Numbered from the stretch's first letter, positions 8,520 to 18,900 are shown. The stretch: DNA of 64,000 nt from an uncultured Chiayiivirga sp. (GCA_934525595.1 CAKSZJ010000014.1:1-64000); one strand, 5' to 3'. Numbers and translations: made by a program. Notes: generated by a model not told the origin, from the sequence alone.

Positions 8520-9488
8520 TCAATGGCCTTCCGGCACGGCGCGAAGCGGTGCACCGCGGCGCCAGGCCATGAGATTCCCGGCGGTCTGCTCCACCAGGCG
8601 CTGGCGCGCCTGCCGGCTGGCCCATGCGTTGTGCGGCGTGACGATGAGACGGGGAACTTCGGGCGCGAGCAGCGCGTGACCGGCGCGCGGCGGCTCCTCG
8701 TCCAGGCCGTCCTGCGCGGCGCCCGCGAGATGGCCCGAGCGCAGCGCGTCGATGAGCGCCTCGGCATCGACCAGCCCGGCGCGCGCGGTGTTGACCAGGA
8801 AGGCGCCGGGCTTCATCGCCGCCAGCGCCGCCGCGTCGATGAGGCGGCGGGTGCCTCCGGTCAGCGGGCAGTGCAAGCTGATGGCATCGGCACGCATCAG
8901 GAACTCGCGCCACGGCAGCGCGCCTGCGCGCGCCGGCCGTCCGGGAATCTGCGCGAACACCACCGCCATGCCGAAGGCCCGCGCCAGGCGCGCAACCTCG
9001 GCGCCGATCGCGCCCTGCCCGACCACACCCAGGGTCCGCCCGGACAGCTCGAGGATCGGCAGCGCCATCAGGCAGAAGGTCTCCGATCGCTGCCACGCCC
9101 CGGCGCGCACCTGTTCGCGATAGTCGAGGAACCGGGTATGCAGGGCCAGCAACAGCATCAGCATGTGCTGGGCGACGGCAGCCGTGCCGTAGTCGCGGCA
9201 GTTGCACACGGTGATCCCGCGCAGCGCGGCGGCGGTGAGGTCGATGTTGTTGACGCCGGTGGCGGTCGCCAGCACCAGCTCCAGCTGCGGCAGGGCGGCG
9301 AGCGCCGCCGCGTCGATCGGCGTCTTGTTGCAGATCGCGACGTTGGCATCGGCCAGCCGTGCCGCAACCGCATCCGGCGCGGTGACCGGATACGCGATGA
9401 AATCGTCGGCGGAGGACGCCAGCGGCGCGAGGTCGAGGTCGTCGCCCAGGGAGGCCGCGTCCAGCAACACCGCGCGCGCGGCGCGCAT
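8520..9488 (-). CDS. D-2-hydroxyacid dehydrogenase, glycerate dehydrogenase type
   Basis: This 322-residue NAD(P)-dependent enzyme of the D-isomer-specific 2-hydroxyacid dehydrogenase family most resembles glycerate dehydrogenase/hydroxypyruvate reductase. The substrate-binding half shows TATGVNNIDL and CNCRDYGTAAVAQHMLMLLLAL. The nucleotide fold has LGVVGQGAIGAEVARLARAFG. The catalytic residues are visible as the Arg in VNTARAGLVD, the Glu in DGLDEEPP and the His in TPHNAW. The start at 9488 (MRAARAVLLDAASLG) matches the usual N-terminus; an in-frame ATG at 9536 would add 16 residues without family support. Confidence 0.87.
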   Translation of the reverse strand: MRAARAVLLDAASLGDDLDLAPLASSADDFIAYPVTAPDAVAARLADANVAICNKTPIDAAALAALPQLELVLATATGVNNIDLTAAALRGITVCNCRDYGTAAVAQHMLMLLLALHTRFLDYREQVRAGAWQRSETFCLMALPILELSGRTLGVVGQGAIGAEVARLARAFGMAVVFAQIPGRPARAGALPWREFLMRADAISLHCPLTGGTRRLIDAAALAAMKPGAFLVNTARAGLVDAEALIDALRSGHLAGAAQDGLDEEPPRAGHALLAPEVPRLIVTPHNAWASRQARQRLVEQTAGNLMAWRRGAPLRAVPEGH

Positions 9489-9604
9489 CGTCGTCGCGTG
9501 CTCACCCGTGCATGGAAAAGCGTTCTGGAAGGGCATCCGCCAAGGCTACACCGCGATGCCCCAACGCCGGATCAACGCACGGAGCGCGCGGAGAAGACGC
9601 CGGA

Positions 9605-11500
9605 TCAGTGCTCCAGCATCGGCGGCAGCGGGCAGTGCAGCACGGCGCAGAGGGTGCGCAACAGTTCGGCCTCGGCCACGCAGACCTGGCCATCGTGGCC
9701 GACGGTGGCCACCAGGCCCTCCACCAGCAGCGCCTTGCCGCGCGGCTCGACCTGATCCAGCAGGCCCAGCGCGCCTTCCAGCGCGGCCACGAAGTCCGGT
9801 GGCGGCGCGTAGCGCGTGGCCGCGCCGGGCAGCGCGCGCTCCATGCCGGTGAGGTAGGCGCGCCGCGCCTCCAGCGCGCTGTCGTGGCCCTGCTGCGCGA
9901 CCACCGCAAGCAGGGCCTCCACTTCCGCCTGCAGCGTCACCAGCTTGCGCCGTCCGACGGGCGCATGGCGCGAGGGGTCGAGCGATTCGACCACCTGCCG
10001 GCGCAGCAGGCGGCCGAGGCAGTACTCGGACAGCGATACGCGGCCATCCAGGCCGATCAATCGCTCGCAGCAGGAAAGGAAGCGCGCCAGGTCCGGACGC
10101 GGCCGGCGGCGCAGCACCGGGAAGGCGAGCGCGGCCAGCGGCAGGCGCAGCATCGGATGCAGGCGCGCGACCGTGCCGTAAAGCTCCAGAGCAAGCGCGG
10201 CGCTGGCCGGATCGATGATCTGCGCCACTTCGGCCAGCTGACGCTGGCGCAGACCGGCATCGGCATCCAGCAAGAGCGCCAGCACCAGCGGCACGGCGCG
10301 ATCCTGCCGTCGCGCCATGTCGCGCAGCTCCTGGCTCAACGCATCGGAAATCGCCTCGGCGCGCTGCACGTCGTCGAGCGCGGGCGAGCCCACCTGCGCG
10401 GCGACGGCCGGCGGCGCGACAGCCACCGTGGACTGCGCGTCCGGCAGGGCTGCGGTGGCTGCCAGGCGCGTGCCGTCGCTCGAAAAACCCAGCGCCCGGT
10501 CTTCTTCTGCGGCGTCCGGCGGCGTATGCGCCCAGCGCGCGCGCACCGCCTCGAACGCCTTGGCGTCGAACGAGGGATCGATGGCCTTGATGCGTTCCAG
10601 GATCGGCGGATGGGTCGCGAACCACGAGGAAAAACCCAACCCTTCGCCGAACAGCATGTGGCTGACCTCCTCGGTGCCGGCACCGCCCAGGCGCGAGCCG
10701 TCGGGCAGGCCGGCGATCTTCTTGAGCGCACCGGCCAGCCCCTCGGTCTGGCGGGTGAACTGCACCGCCGAGGCATCGGCCAGCTTCTCGCGCGAGCGCG
10801 ACACACCGGCCTTGATCAGGCGCCCGAAGAACAGCCCGATGGAGCCGGCCAGCGCCAGCGCCGCGCCGATCATCAGCACCGCAGCCAGCCCGCGCGAATC
10901 GCGGCCGCCGCGCACGTGCATCAGGATGCGCCGGCCGATGATGCTCAGCACCATGATGCCGAACAGCACGCCCATCAGGCGGATGTTCAGGCGCATGTCG
11001 CCGTTGAGGATGTGGCTGAATTCGTGCGCGATGACGCCCTGCAGCTCGTCGCGGTTGAGCCGCTGCAGCGCGCCGCGCGTGACCGCGATCACCGCATCGT
11101 TGGGCGAGTAGCCCGCGGCAAAGGCGTTGATGCCGGCCTCCTCCTCCATCACGTACACCTGCGGCATCGGCACGCTGGAGGCGATGGCGATTTCCTCGAC
11201 CACGTTGCGCAGCCGGCGCAGCGACGGCTCGCGGGTGTCCTCGGCCACCGGCGTGGCGCCCATCGAGCGCGCCACCTCGGCGCCGCCGCCGCGCAGCATC
11301 GCCACCCGCACCAGGCTGGATACGATGATCACGGTCGGCACCAGCACCGTCATCAGAACCACAGCCTCGGGGCTGCGCGTCACCAGCCAGACCATCAGGT
11401 CGAGCACGACGACGATGCCGACCGTGGCCAGCGCGAACAGCGCCACCAGGCGTCGCGAGGAGGTTCGCGCCCGCTGCTGATGCTCGAAGAAATTCATCAC
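9605..11500 (-). CDS. HtpX-like membrane M48 metalloprotease with long C-terminal extension
   Basis: The 631-residue protein has two N-terminal membrane helices and then the M48 peptidase domain. The domain shows EIAIASSVPMPQVYVMEEEAGINAFAAG and the zinc motif HEFSH (in VIAHEFSHILNGDMRLN, near residue 165). Two more hydrophobic segments (about residues 175-235) and the EKLADASAVQFTRQTEGL block with the third zinc ligand follow. The remaining about 300 residues are a helical, Ala/Leu-rich tail not present in E. coli HtpX (293 residues); they may be cytoplasmic or periplasmic. HtpX degrades misfolded membrane proteins. It is 51 bases below lemA, a frequent partner of M48 membrane proteases. Confidence 0.88.
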   Translation of the reverse strand: MMNFFEHQQRARTSSRRLVALFALATVGIVVVLDLMVWLVTRSPEAVVLMTVLVPTVIIVSSLVRVAMLRGGGAEVARSMGATPVAEDTREPSLRRLRNVVEEIAIASSVPMPQVYVMEEEAGINAFAAGYSPNDAVIAVTRGALQRLNRDELQGVIAHEFSHILNGDMRLNIRLMGVLFGIMVLSIIGRRILMHVRGGRDSRGLAAVLMIGAALALAGSIGLFFGRLIKAGVSRSREKLADASAVQFTRQTEGLAGALKKIAGLPDGSRLGGAGTEEVSHMLFGEGLGFSSWFATHPPILERIKAIDPSFDAKAFEAVRARWAHTPPDAAEEDRALGFSSDGTRLAATAALPDAQSTVAVAPPAVAAQVGSPALDDVQRAEAISDALSQELRDMARRQDRAVPLVLALLLDADAGLRQRQLAEVAQIIDPASAALALELYGTVARLHPMLRLPLAALAFPVLRRRPRPDLARFLSCCERLIGLDGRVSLSEYCLGRLLRRQVVESLDPSRHAPVGRRKLVTLQAEVEALLAVVAQQGHDSALEARRAYLTGMERALPGAATRYAPPPDFVAALEGALGLLDQVEPRGKALLVEGLVATVGHDGQVCVAEAELLRTLCAVLHCPLPPMLEH

Positions 11501-11551
11501 CGGCCCCGCCTGTGGATGGGCTGCCGGCGCAGCGCGCCGGCAGTCGGTGGA

Positions 11552-12160
11552 TCAGTTGAACGACACCTTGGGAGCCTCGCGCTTGTGCGCATCGTCCGCG
11601 GTGATTTCCAGCAGCGCGGCCGGCTGGAAGTTGAACATTCCGGCGACGATGCTGCTGGGGAACATCTCGCGCTTGTTGTTGTAGCCCATCACCTGATCGT
11701 TGTAGGCCTGCCGCGCGAAGGCGACCTTGTTTTCGGTGCTGGTCAGCTCCTCGGAGAGCTGGGCCATGTTCTGGTTGGCCTTGAGGTCGGGATAGGACTC
11801 GCTGACCATCATCAGGCGACCCAGCGCCGCGCCCAGGCCGTTCTCGGCACCGGCCAGCTGCGCCATTGCGGCGGCATCGCCCGGATTGGCCTTGGCCGCA
11901 CCCAACCCCGCGATCGCGGTCGAGCGCGCGCGGATCACCGCCTCCAGCGTCTCGCGCTCGTGCGCCATGTAGGTCTTGGCCACTTCGACCAGGTTGGGGA
12001 TCAGGTCGTAGCGCCGGTTGAGCTGCACATCGATCTGGGCAAAGGCGTTCTTGTAGGCGTTGCGGCCCTGTATCAGGCCGTTGTAGAGGGCGACGACGAA
12101 CAGCACCAGCGCGAAACCGGCACCGAAGATGACCAGCAGGAACAGCAAAATGGCGGACAT
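11552..12160 (-). CDS. LemA family protein
   Basis: The 202-residue protein begins with one membrane helix (MSAILLFLLVIFGAGFALVLFVVALYNGL). The LemA signature follows: RNAYKNAFAQIDVQLNRRYDLIPNLVEVAKTY, TENKVAFARQAYNDQVMGYNNKREMFPSSIVAGMF and FNFQPAALLEI. LemA proteins are membrane-anchored with a periplasmic or outward helical bundle, of unclear function and often next to HtpX-like proteases, as here. The start at 12160 has an AGGAG ribosome site; an upstream ATG at 12193 is less likely. Confidence 0.92.
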   Translation of the reverse strand: MSAILLFLLVIFGAGFALVLFVVALYNGLIQGRNAYKNAFAQIDVQLNRRYDLIPNLVEVAKTYMAHERETLEAVIRARSTAIAGLGAAKANPGDAAAMAQLAGAENGLGAALGRLMMVSESYPDLKANQNMAQLSEELTSTENKVAFARQAYNDQVMGYNNKREMFPSSIVAGMFNFQPAALLEITADDAHKREAPKVSFN

Positions 12161-12260
12161 GGGACTTCTCCTGGGTGACGGCACATGATGCACCGGGTCC
12201 GGGGCTGCCGGACGATCTGCGCTAAACTGCCACGGTTTCGGCCTTCTGCAAAACCCTGCA

Positions 12261-13526
12261 GTGAAACGCTATTGCGCAAGACGCCTCGGCGTCGCCCTTG
12301 TGACAACCCTGCTTGTCGGCCTGCCGGCAGCGCTGCCGCATGCCGAACCGCTCGCCACCGCCGCCGCGCCTGCGGTGGCGGCACCGCCATCTCCCCCACG
12401 CCTGGCCCGGCGCGAGCAGAAAGCGCTCGCCGACCGCATCGAGCGCCTGGCCGAACGCATCCTGCGCGAAGCGGGCGGCAGCGGCATGGCCATCGCCATC
12501 GTGCAGGACGATGCCGTGCTGCTGGAGCGCGGCTTCGGCGTAACCGATGTCGGCAGCGGCGAGAAGGTGGACACCGACACGGTCTTCCGCCTGGCCTCGC
12601 TCTCCAAGGCCTTCGCCGGCACCGTCGCGGCGATGCTGGCGCAGGAAGGCGCGCTGCAGTGGGACGCACGCATCGTCGACCACCTGCCCGCGTTCAAGCT
12701 GCGCAACATCCACTCGGCGCAGACGCTCAGCGTCGAGGACATCCTCAGCCATCGCGTCGGCCTGCCCTACAACACCTTCGACCGCCTGCTGGAGCAGGAC
12801 GAACCCTATCCGCTGCTGGTCGCCAAGCTGGGCGAGATCGATCCGGTGTGCGAGGCGGGCGAGTGCTACGGCTACCAGAACATCGCCTTCAGCCTGATCG
12901 GCGACATGGTGTTCGCCACCACCGGCGATTTCTATACCCACCAGGTGGAGAAGCGCATTTTCCATCCCTTGGGCATGTACACCGCGACCTACGGCCGCGA
13001 CGGGCTGGAAGCCAGCGCGCGCTGGGCACGTCCGCACATCCGCCGGAACGGGCGCTGGACGCCGGTACGGCCGAAGGAGACCTACTACCGCATCCCGCCG
13101 GCGGCGGGGGTCAATGCCAGCGTGCGTGATCTTTCGGCATGGATGCGCGCCCACCTGGGGCAGGCACCGGAGGTCATGGACAGTGCGCTGCTGGACACCG
13201 TGCACGCCCCTCTGGTGGCCACGCCCGGCGAACTGGGCGGCTCGGCCTGGCGGCGCGAGCGGCTGCGCGACGCGCACTATGCTCTGGGCTGGCGCATCTA
13301 CGACTACGCCGGCCACACGCTCGTCTACCACGGCGGCGCGGTGCAGGGCTATCGCGCGGTGATGGGCCTCTTGCCCGAGCGCGGCTTCGGCATGGTGGTG
13401 CTGTGGAATTCGGAAAGCGGGGTGCCGGGCGGTCTGCTCGCTACCGCGCTGGACCAGGTGCTCAAGCTGCCGCAGCGCGACTGGGTGCAGCTCGACCGGC
13501 CGAGCCCGCGCGGGCGGCTGCGCTGA
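12261..13526 (+). CDS. secreted serine hydrolase of the class C beta-lactamase / esterase fold
   Basis: The 421-residue product has a signal peptide (MKRYCARRLGVALVTTLLVGLPAALPHA) and a penicillin-binding fold. The SxxK motif is SLSK (Ser113, Lys116), the YxN motif is YQN (205-207), and the third motif is HGG (357-359) in place of KTG. That set is shared by class C beta-lactamases, D-aminopeptidases, EstB-type esterases and PBP4*-like proteins, so the substrate cannot be called. Start is GTG at 12261, preceded on the plus strand by a TAAACT hexamer near 12222. It is convergent with the aldolase gene. Confidence 0.82.
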   Translation: MKRYCARRLGVALVTTLLVGLPAALPHAEPLATAAAPAVAAPPSPPRLARREQKALADRIERLAERILREAGGSGMAIAIVQDDAVLLERGFGVTDVGSGEKVDTDTVFRLASLSKAFAGTVAAMLAQEGALQWDARIVDHLPAFKLRNIHSAQTLSVEDILSHRVGLPYNTFDRLLEQDEPYPLLVAKLGEIDPVCEAGECYGYQNIAFSLIGDMVFATTGDFYTHQVEKRIFHPLGMYTATYGRDGLEASARWARPHIRRNGRWTPVRPKETYYRIPPAAGVNASVRDLSAWMRAHLGQAPEVMDSALLDTVHAPLVATPGELGGSAWRRERLRDAHYALGWRIYDYAGHTLVYHGGAVQGYRAVMGLLPERGFGMVVLWNSESGVPGGLLATALDQVLKLPQRDWVQLDRPSPRGRLR

Positions 13527-13545
13527 GCGGCCCCGCTACCGGCAC

Positions 13546-14553
13546 TTATCCCTGCTGCCAGCGCCCCATCGCCGCCAGTCCGTTGTCGCGGGCGCGCTGG
13601 AACACGGTCTGCTGGGCCTTGGCGAAATTGCCGCTCATGTCGGCGGCCCACAGCTTGAGCGCGGCCTGCTGCATCGCGCGGCCGTAGGAGAAGGACAGCG
13701 GCCAGGGCTTGGAGCCCATCTGGTTCATGGCGTCAAGGTGCGCGGTGGCCTTCTCGTCGCTCTGCCCGCCGGAGAGGAACACGATACCCGGCAGCGCGGC
13801 CGGCACGGTGGATTTGAGGCAGCGCAGCGTGGCCTCGGCCACCTCTTCCACGTCGGCCTGCTCGCGGCAGTCCTTGCCCGCAATGACCATGCTGGCCTTG
13901 AGGATGGTGCCTTCCAGCATCACCCCGTGCTCATAAAGCGAGGAGAACAGCGAGCGCAGCGTGGCTTCGGTGACTTCGTAGCACACGTCGATGTCGTGGC
14001 TGCCGTCCATCAGCACCTCGGGCTCGACCATCGGCACCAGGCCCGCCTCCTGGCACAGTGCGGCGTAGCGCGCCAGCGCATGGCAGTTGGACTCGATGCA
14101 CGTGCCGCTGGGCGTGTCCTCGGTGATCGCAATCACCGCGCGCCACTTGGCAAACCTGGCGCCCAGCGCGGCGTATTCCTTCAGCCGCGGACGCAGACCG
14201 TCGAGGCCCTCGGTCACCACGTCGCCGGGAAAGCCCGCCAGCGGCACCGGCCCCTTGTCGACCTTGATGCCCGGCAGAATGTCGGCATCGGCCAGGATGC
14301 GGGCGAAGGGCACGCCGGTCCGGGTGGCCTGGCGCAGGGTTTCGTCGTAGAGGATCGCGCCGGAAATGTGCTCGCCCAGACGCGGGGTGGTGAGCAGCAT
14401 CTCGCGGTAGGCGCGGCGGTGCTCCTCGGTGTTTTCGATGCCCAGCGCGGCAAAGCGCTTGCCGATGGTGGCATTGGATTCGTCGACCGCGATGATGCCC
14501 TTGCCCGGCGCCACCATGGCCTGTGCGGTTTCTTCCAGTTGCTCGATGCTCAT
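13546..14553 (-). CDS. class I fructose-bisphosphate aldolase
   Basis: The enzyme cleaves fructose 1,6-bisphosphate to dihydroxyacetone phosphate and glyceraldehyde 3-phosphate through a Schiff base. The 335-residue product starts MSIEQLEETAQAMVAPGKGIIAVDESNATIGKR. It contains AKWRAVI and the Schiff-base region LEGTILKASMVIAGKD, followed by GIVFLSGGQSDEKATAHLDAMN and LSFSYGRAMQQAALKLW. Length and motifs match the animal/plant-like class I enzymes found in Xanthomonas. The longer open frame upstream of 14553 is not part of the gene. Confidence 0.95.
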   Translation of the reverse strand: MSIEQLEETAQAMVAPGKGIIAVDESNATIGKRFAALGIENTEEHRRAYREMLLTTPRLGEHISGAILYDETLRQATRTGVPFARILADADILPGIKVDKGPVPLAGFPGDVVTEGLDGLRPRLKEYAALGARFAKWRAVIAITEDTPSGTCIESNCHALARYAALCQEAGLVPMVEPEVLMDGSHDIDVCYEVTEATLRSLFSSLYEHGVMLEGTILKASMVIAGKDCREQADVEEVAEATLRCLKSTVPAALPGIVFLSGGQSDEKATAHLDAMNQMGSKPWPLSFSYGRAMQQAALKLWAADMSGNFAKAQQTVFQRARDNGLAAMGRWQQG

Positions 14554-14686
14554 GCTGCGCTCCGTGGGTATCGGGATCGTTCGTGACGGCCGGCGAGTAT
14601 AGCCGGCGGCGCGTCCCGAACCGTCGCCGGAAACACCCCGCTTCGGCACCTTCGGCCATGGCGGCGGGCGGCCCTGGCCGGCTCGA

Positions 14687-14926
14687 TCAGGCGCAGCCGC
14701 CGCAGCAGGTGCTGCCGCCACTGATGTGCACCAGGCGCTCCAGCGGCGTCGCCTCGCAGCCGATCTGCTGCAGCGCGAAGCCGATCTGGTTGGCGCTGGC
14801 GGTGGACACCACTTCGAGCACGCCGCGCCGTTCGTCAATGGTGATGCGAGCGTGCGGATCGAGCGGGTGCAGCGCAGCGGCGAGCATCGCCGCAGTGGGG
14901 CGGTTGGCGGAAAGCTGGAACTGCAT
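14687..14926 (-). CDS. small Cys-tailed protein of unknown function
   Basis: I do not recognise this 79-residue protein. It has a compact alpha/beta look (MQFQLSANRPTAAMLAAALHPLDP, then RITIDERRGVLEVVSTASANQIGFALQQIGC), faintly like a heavy-metal-associated ferredoxin-like fold. It ends in STCCGGCA, giving Cys74, Cys75 and Cys78 plus Cys57. The cluster suggests metal or thiol chemistry, which is inference. It lies alone between the aldolase and TrmH genes. Upstream is a 36-bp palindrome at 14982-15017 with an FNR-like core centred about 41 bases above a possible start point. Confidence 0.65.
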   Translation of the reverse strand: MQFQLSANRPTAAMLAAALHPLDPHARITIDERRGVLEVVSTASANQIGFALQQIGCEATPLERLVHISGGSTCCGGCA

Positions 14927-14981
14927 GACGGCGTCCTGGAGTGGCCCGGTCGGGCGGGACGGCCATCATCGACGCTTCGCC

Positions 14982-15017
14982 CGCGCAGCTCACTGACCCA
15001 GGTCAGTGAGCTGCGCG
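14982..15017. promoter_or_regulatory. 36-bp near-perfect palindrome with FNR-architecture core
   Basis: Two 17-base arms (left 14982-14998, right 15001-15017) are exact reverse complements around the two bases CA. The inner part reads CTGAC-CCAG-GTCAG, which has the 5-4-5 geometry and TGA-N6-TCA core of FNR/Anr sites (TTGAT-N4-ATCAA). Its centre (14999.5) is about 41 bases above a start point predicted from a GATGAT -10 hexamer (14966-14971, minus strand) for the small Cys-tailed gene. It could also fold as a hairpin after the TrmH gene, but no T-run follows on either strand. Confidence 0.6.
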
Positions 15018-15030
15018 CAACAGCTGCGGA

Positions 15031-15960
15031 TCAGCACGCGCCCTCGCTGCGACGCAGCGCCCAGGTCGCCAGGAGGACGGCGGCGGCGCTGGCGATGTTG
15101 AGGCTCTCCACGCGGCCGCTGCCGGGAATGGTGAGGCGCAGGTCGCAGCATTCGACCAGCTCCGGGCGCATGCCTTCGCGCTCGGCGCCCATCACGAACA
15201 CGGTGCGCGCCGGCAGGGTCGCCTCGAACAGCGGCTGGGCGCGCTCGGGCAGGGTCGCGGCGACGGAAAAGCCGGCGGCGCGGAGCGTCCTGATCGCATC
15301 AGCGGTTCCACCCAGCCGCACCAGCGGCACCGCCTCGGCACCGCCTTCGGCCACGCGGCAGGCGGCACCGGACAGGGCCAGCGTGGAATCGTCCGGCAAC
15401 AGCACGCCGGCCACGCCGAAATGCGCGGCCGAGCGCAGCAGCGCGCCGAAGTTGTGCGGGTTGCCGACGCCGTCGAGCCACAGCAGGCACGCCGGCGAGG
15501 CCGGTTCAAGGCGCGACAGGAAGGGTTCGAGCGCCCGCTCGGGCGGACGCCGCATGTCCAGCACCACGCCTTCGTGATGCTGGCTTCCGGCGAGCCGGGC
15601 GAGGTCGTCGTCCTCCACCACGCGGTAGCCCAGCCGCTGACTGACGCAGAACGCCATCAGCTCGCGCAGTGCGCCCATGCGTGAGGCGGCGAGGTAGGCC
15701 TTGCGCAGGTCGCCCGGGCGCGCCGCGAATGCGGCGAGACATGCGTTTAGGCCGAACACGCGCAGCTCGTCGCGCCGCGGGGCGCGCGCGCGCACGGCCT
15801 CATCCTCGCGCACGGCGCCGGACGGCGGTGCGGTCGGACGCGCGGCGCGCGGACGCGCCGGCTCTGCGCCCGCCCGCTCGCGTTCACGCTCGCGGGTTCG
15901 CTTGTCGCGACGCTCGCCCTGCCGCGGCAGGGTCGGCCAGACCGGTCCGTCCCCGCTCAC
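15031..15960 (-). CDS. TrmH/SpoU-family RNA 2'-O-methyltransferase
   Basis: This 309-residue protein has an Arg-rich N-terminal tail (about residues 15-60). An RNA-binding SpoU-sub-bind domain follows (LRVFGLNACLAAFAARPGDLRKAYLA). The C-terminal SPOUT knot shows LLWLDGVGNPHNFGALLRSAAHFGV (motif 1), VFVMGAEREGMRPELVE (motif 2) and LTIPGSGRVESLNIASAAAVLL (motif 3). Family members methylate ribose 2'-OH of tRNA or 23S rRNA; the target here is not clear. The GTG start at 15960 overlaps the RND stop as GTGA and has a GGAGG ribosome site six bases upstream inside the pump gene. Confidence 0.88.
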   Translation of the reverse strand: MSGDGPVWPTLPRQGERRDKRTRERERERAGAEPARPRAARPTAPPSGAVREDEAVRARAPRRDELRVFGLNACLAAFAARPGDLRKAYLAASRMGALRELMAFCVSQRLGYRVVEDDDLARLAGSQHHEGVVLDMRRPPERALEPFLSRLEPASPACLLWLDGVGNPHNFGALLRSAAHFGVAGVLLPDDSTLALSGAACRVAEGGAEAVPLVRLGGTADAIRTLRAAGFSVAATLPERAQPLFEATLPARTVFVMGAEREGMRPELVECCDLRLTIPGSGRVESLNIASAAAVLLATWALRRSEGAC

Positions 15961-18900
15961 GCGCTGCCTCCGGCCACCGGCGTGGCCTCTTCCAGCGTCT
16001 CGATCGTGCGCGCCAGCGCTTCGGGCGAGCCGGTGTAACGCGCCAGCAGGCGGTAGAAGGCCGGCACCACGTAGAGCGAGAGCAGGGTCGAGAAGGCCAC
16101 GCCGAAGATCACCACCACGCCGATCGTGGCGCGGCTGGCCGAACCCGGGCCGCCGGCGGCCACCAGCGGCACCGCGCCCATGATCGTTGCGATCGAGGTC
16201 ATCAGGATCGGGCGCAGGCGGATCGAGGCCGACTCGGCGATGGCCTCGTCGATGCTGCGACCCTCGTCGCGCAGCTGGTTGGCGAATTCGACGATCAGGA
16301 TGCCGTTCTTGGCCGCCAGCCCCACCAGCATCACGATGCCGATCTGGCTGAAGAGGTTGAGCGAGCCGCCCGTGACCCACAGGCCGATCAGCGCGCCCAG
16401 TACCGCCAGGGGCACGGTCAGCATGATCACCACCGGGTGGATGAAGCTCTCGAACTGCGCGGCCAGCACCAGGTACACGATCAAGAGCGCCATGGCGAAG
16501 GTGAACAGCACCGCGCCGCCGGCCTTCATGTATTCGCGCGACTCTCCCTTGAAGTCGATCTGGGCGATGTCGGGAAGCTCTTCGGCCGCGACCTGCTGCA
16601 CCCAGGCGATGGCTTCGCCCAGGGTGTAATCGGGCGACACGGCGGCGGAAATGGTGATGGCGCGCAGGCGGTTGAATCGGTTGAGCGCGCCCGGCTCGGC
16701 AATTTCGGAGAGCGTGACCACGCTCGACAGCGGCACCAGGGCACCGCCGCGGGCGCGCACGTGGATGTTCTCCAGGTCGGTCGGCGCGCCGCGATCCTGC
16801 GGGCGTGCCTGCACGATCACGTCGTATTCCTCGCCCGCATCGACGTAGGTGGTGACGCGGCGCGAGCCCATCAGGCTCTCCAGGGTGCTTCCGATATCCC
16901 TGACCGAGATGCCCAGATCCGCGGCACGCGCGCGGTCGATCTGCACCCGCAGCTGCGGCCGGGTCTCCTTGTAGTCCGAGTCCACCGCGACCAGGCCCGG
17001 ATTCTCCTCGGCGCGCGCCAGGATGCGGTCGCGCCACTGCGCCAGCTCCTCGTAATCCGGCCCGCCCAGCACCACGCTGAAGGGCTGGCCGCGGCTGCGC
17101 ACCAAACCCGTCCGGACCGAGGGAAACGCGCGCACGCCGGGGATTTCGGCGAGCTTCGGGCGAATCTGCTCCACCACCTCGGTGGTGGTGACGCTGCGAT
17201 CCTGCCAGTCCTTCAGGAACACGATCGCCATGCCGGTGTGCATTTCCTCGCTGCCGCCCCAGCCGGCCGGGGCGCGGGTGTTGACCCGCTCCAGCGGCTG
17301 GCCTTCGCCGAGAAAGGGAGCCAGCGCACGCTCGACCTTGCCGATCTGCTGCACGGTGTAGTCGTAGCCGGCTCCTTCCGGACCGGCGACGGAGATGAAG
17401 AAGGCACCGCGATCCTCCATCGGTGCCAGTTCGCTCGGCACGCGCTGGGCGATGAGGAGGCTGGCACCGAGCGCGCCGAGCATGACCAGGGCGAACAGCA
17501 GCGGCTTGCGGCTGGTGCGCTCGACCTGGCCGCGATAGGCGCGCGCCACGCGCTCGAGCAGCCGGTTGATCACGCCGGTGAGGCCGCGCGCCTGGCCGTG
17601 CGGACGCACCAGCTTGGAGGACATCATCGGGGTCAGGGTGAGCGCGACGAAGGCCGAGATCGCGATGGCGGCGGCCAGCGCCACCGACAGCTCGCGGAAC
17701 AACCGCCCGGTGTTGCCCTCCATGAATCCCACCGGCAGGAACACCGCGACCAGCACCGCGGTGGTCGCGATCACGGCGAAGCCGACCTGACGGGTGCCGC
17801 GGATCGCCGCCACCAGCGGCGGCTCGCCCAGGTCGCAGCGGCGCTGGATGTTTTCCAGCACCACGATGGCATCGTCCACCACCAGCCCGATGCACAGCAC
17901 CAGCGCCAGCAGGGTCAGCAGATTGATGGAAAAGCCGAACGCATACAGCGCGATGAACGCCGAGACCAGGCACACCGGCACCGTCACCGCGGGCACGATC
18001 GCCGCGCGCAGGCTGCCCAGAAACAGGAAGATCACCACCAGCACCAGCGCCAGCGCCTCGAGCAGTGTCCAGTACACCCGATCCACCGCCGCCTCGATGA
18101 ACACGGTGTTGTCGAAGGCCACGAAGATGCTCACGCCCTCGGGCAAGGCACCCTGGATGCGTTCGGCCTCGGCGCGCGCCGCGCGCGCCACATCGAGCGC
18201 ATTGGCGGTCGACGTCTTGACAATGCCAAGGCCGAGGTTGGCCTGCCCGTTGCTGCGGTAATAGGAGCGCCGCTCGGTGGAGGCGCGCTCCACCTGCGCC
18301 ACGTCGCCCAGCCGCACCAGATAGCCGTCGTCACCCTTGCGCAGCACCAGTGCGGCGAAATCCGCGGGGTCCATGTAGCTGCGCGCCATGCGCAGGGTGA
18401 AGTCGCGCTCGGCCGACTCGATCCGCCCGGCCGGCAGCTCCACGTTCTCGCGCCGCAGCGCGTCCTCGATGTCGACCACGGTCAGGCCGCGCGCCGCCAG
18501 CGCCTCGCGGTCGAGCCAGATCCGCATGGCATAGCGCTGCTCGCCGCCGACCATGACGCTGGCCACGCCGTCCAGCGCCGAAAGCTGGTCCACGACGTAG
18601 CGGTTGGCGTAGTCGGTCAGCTCCAGCGTGTCCATCGTGGTGGAGCTCATGTTGAGCCACAGGATGGCGTCGGCGTCGGCCTCGACCTTCTCCACGCGCG
18701 GCGGATCGGCCTCCTGCGGCAGACGGCTGAGCACCCGGCTGATGGCATCGCGCACGTCGTTGGCGGCGGCCTCGATGTCGCGCTGCAGGGAAAACTCGAT
18801 GGTCAGGCTGGAGCGGCCGTTGGCGCTGCGCGATTCAAGCGTCTCCACGCCCTCGATACCCGAGACGGCGTCCTCCAGGATCTGCGTGACGCGGCTCTCC

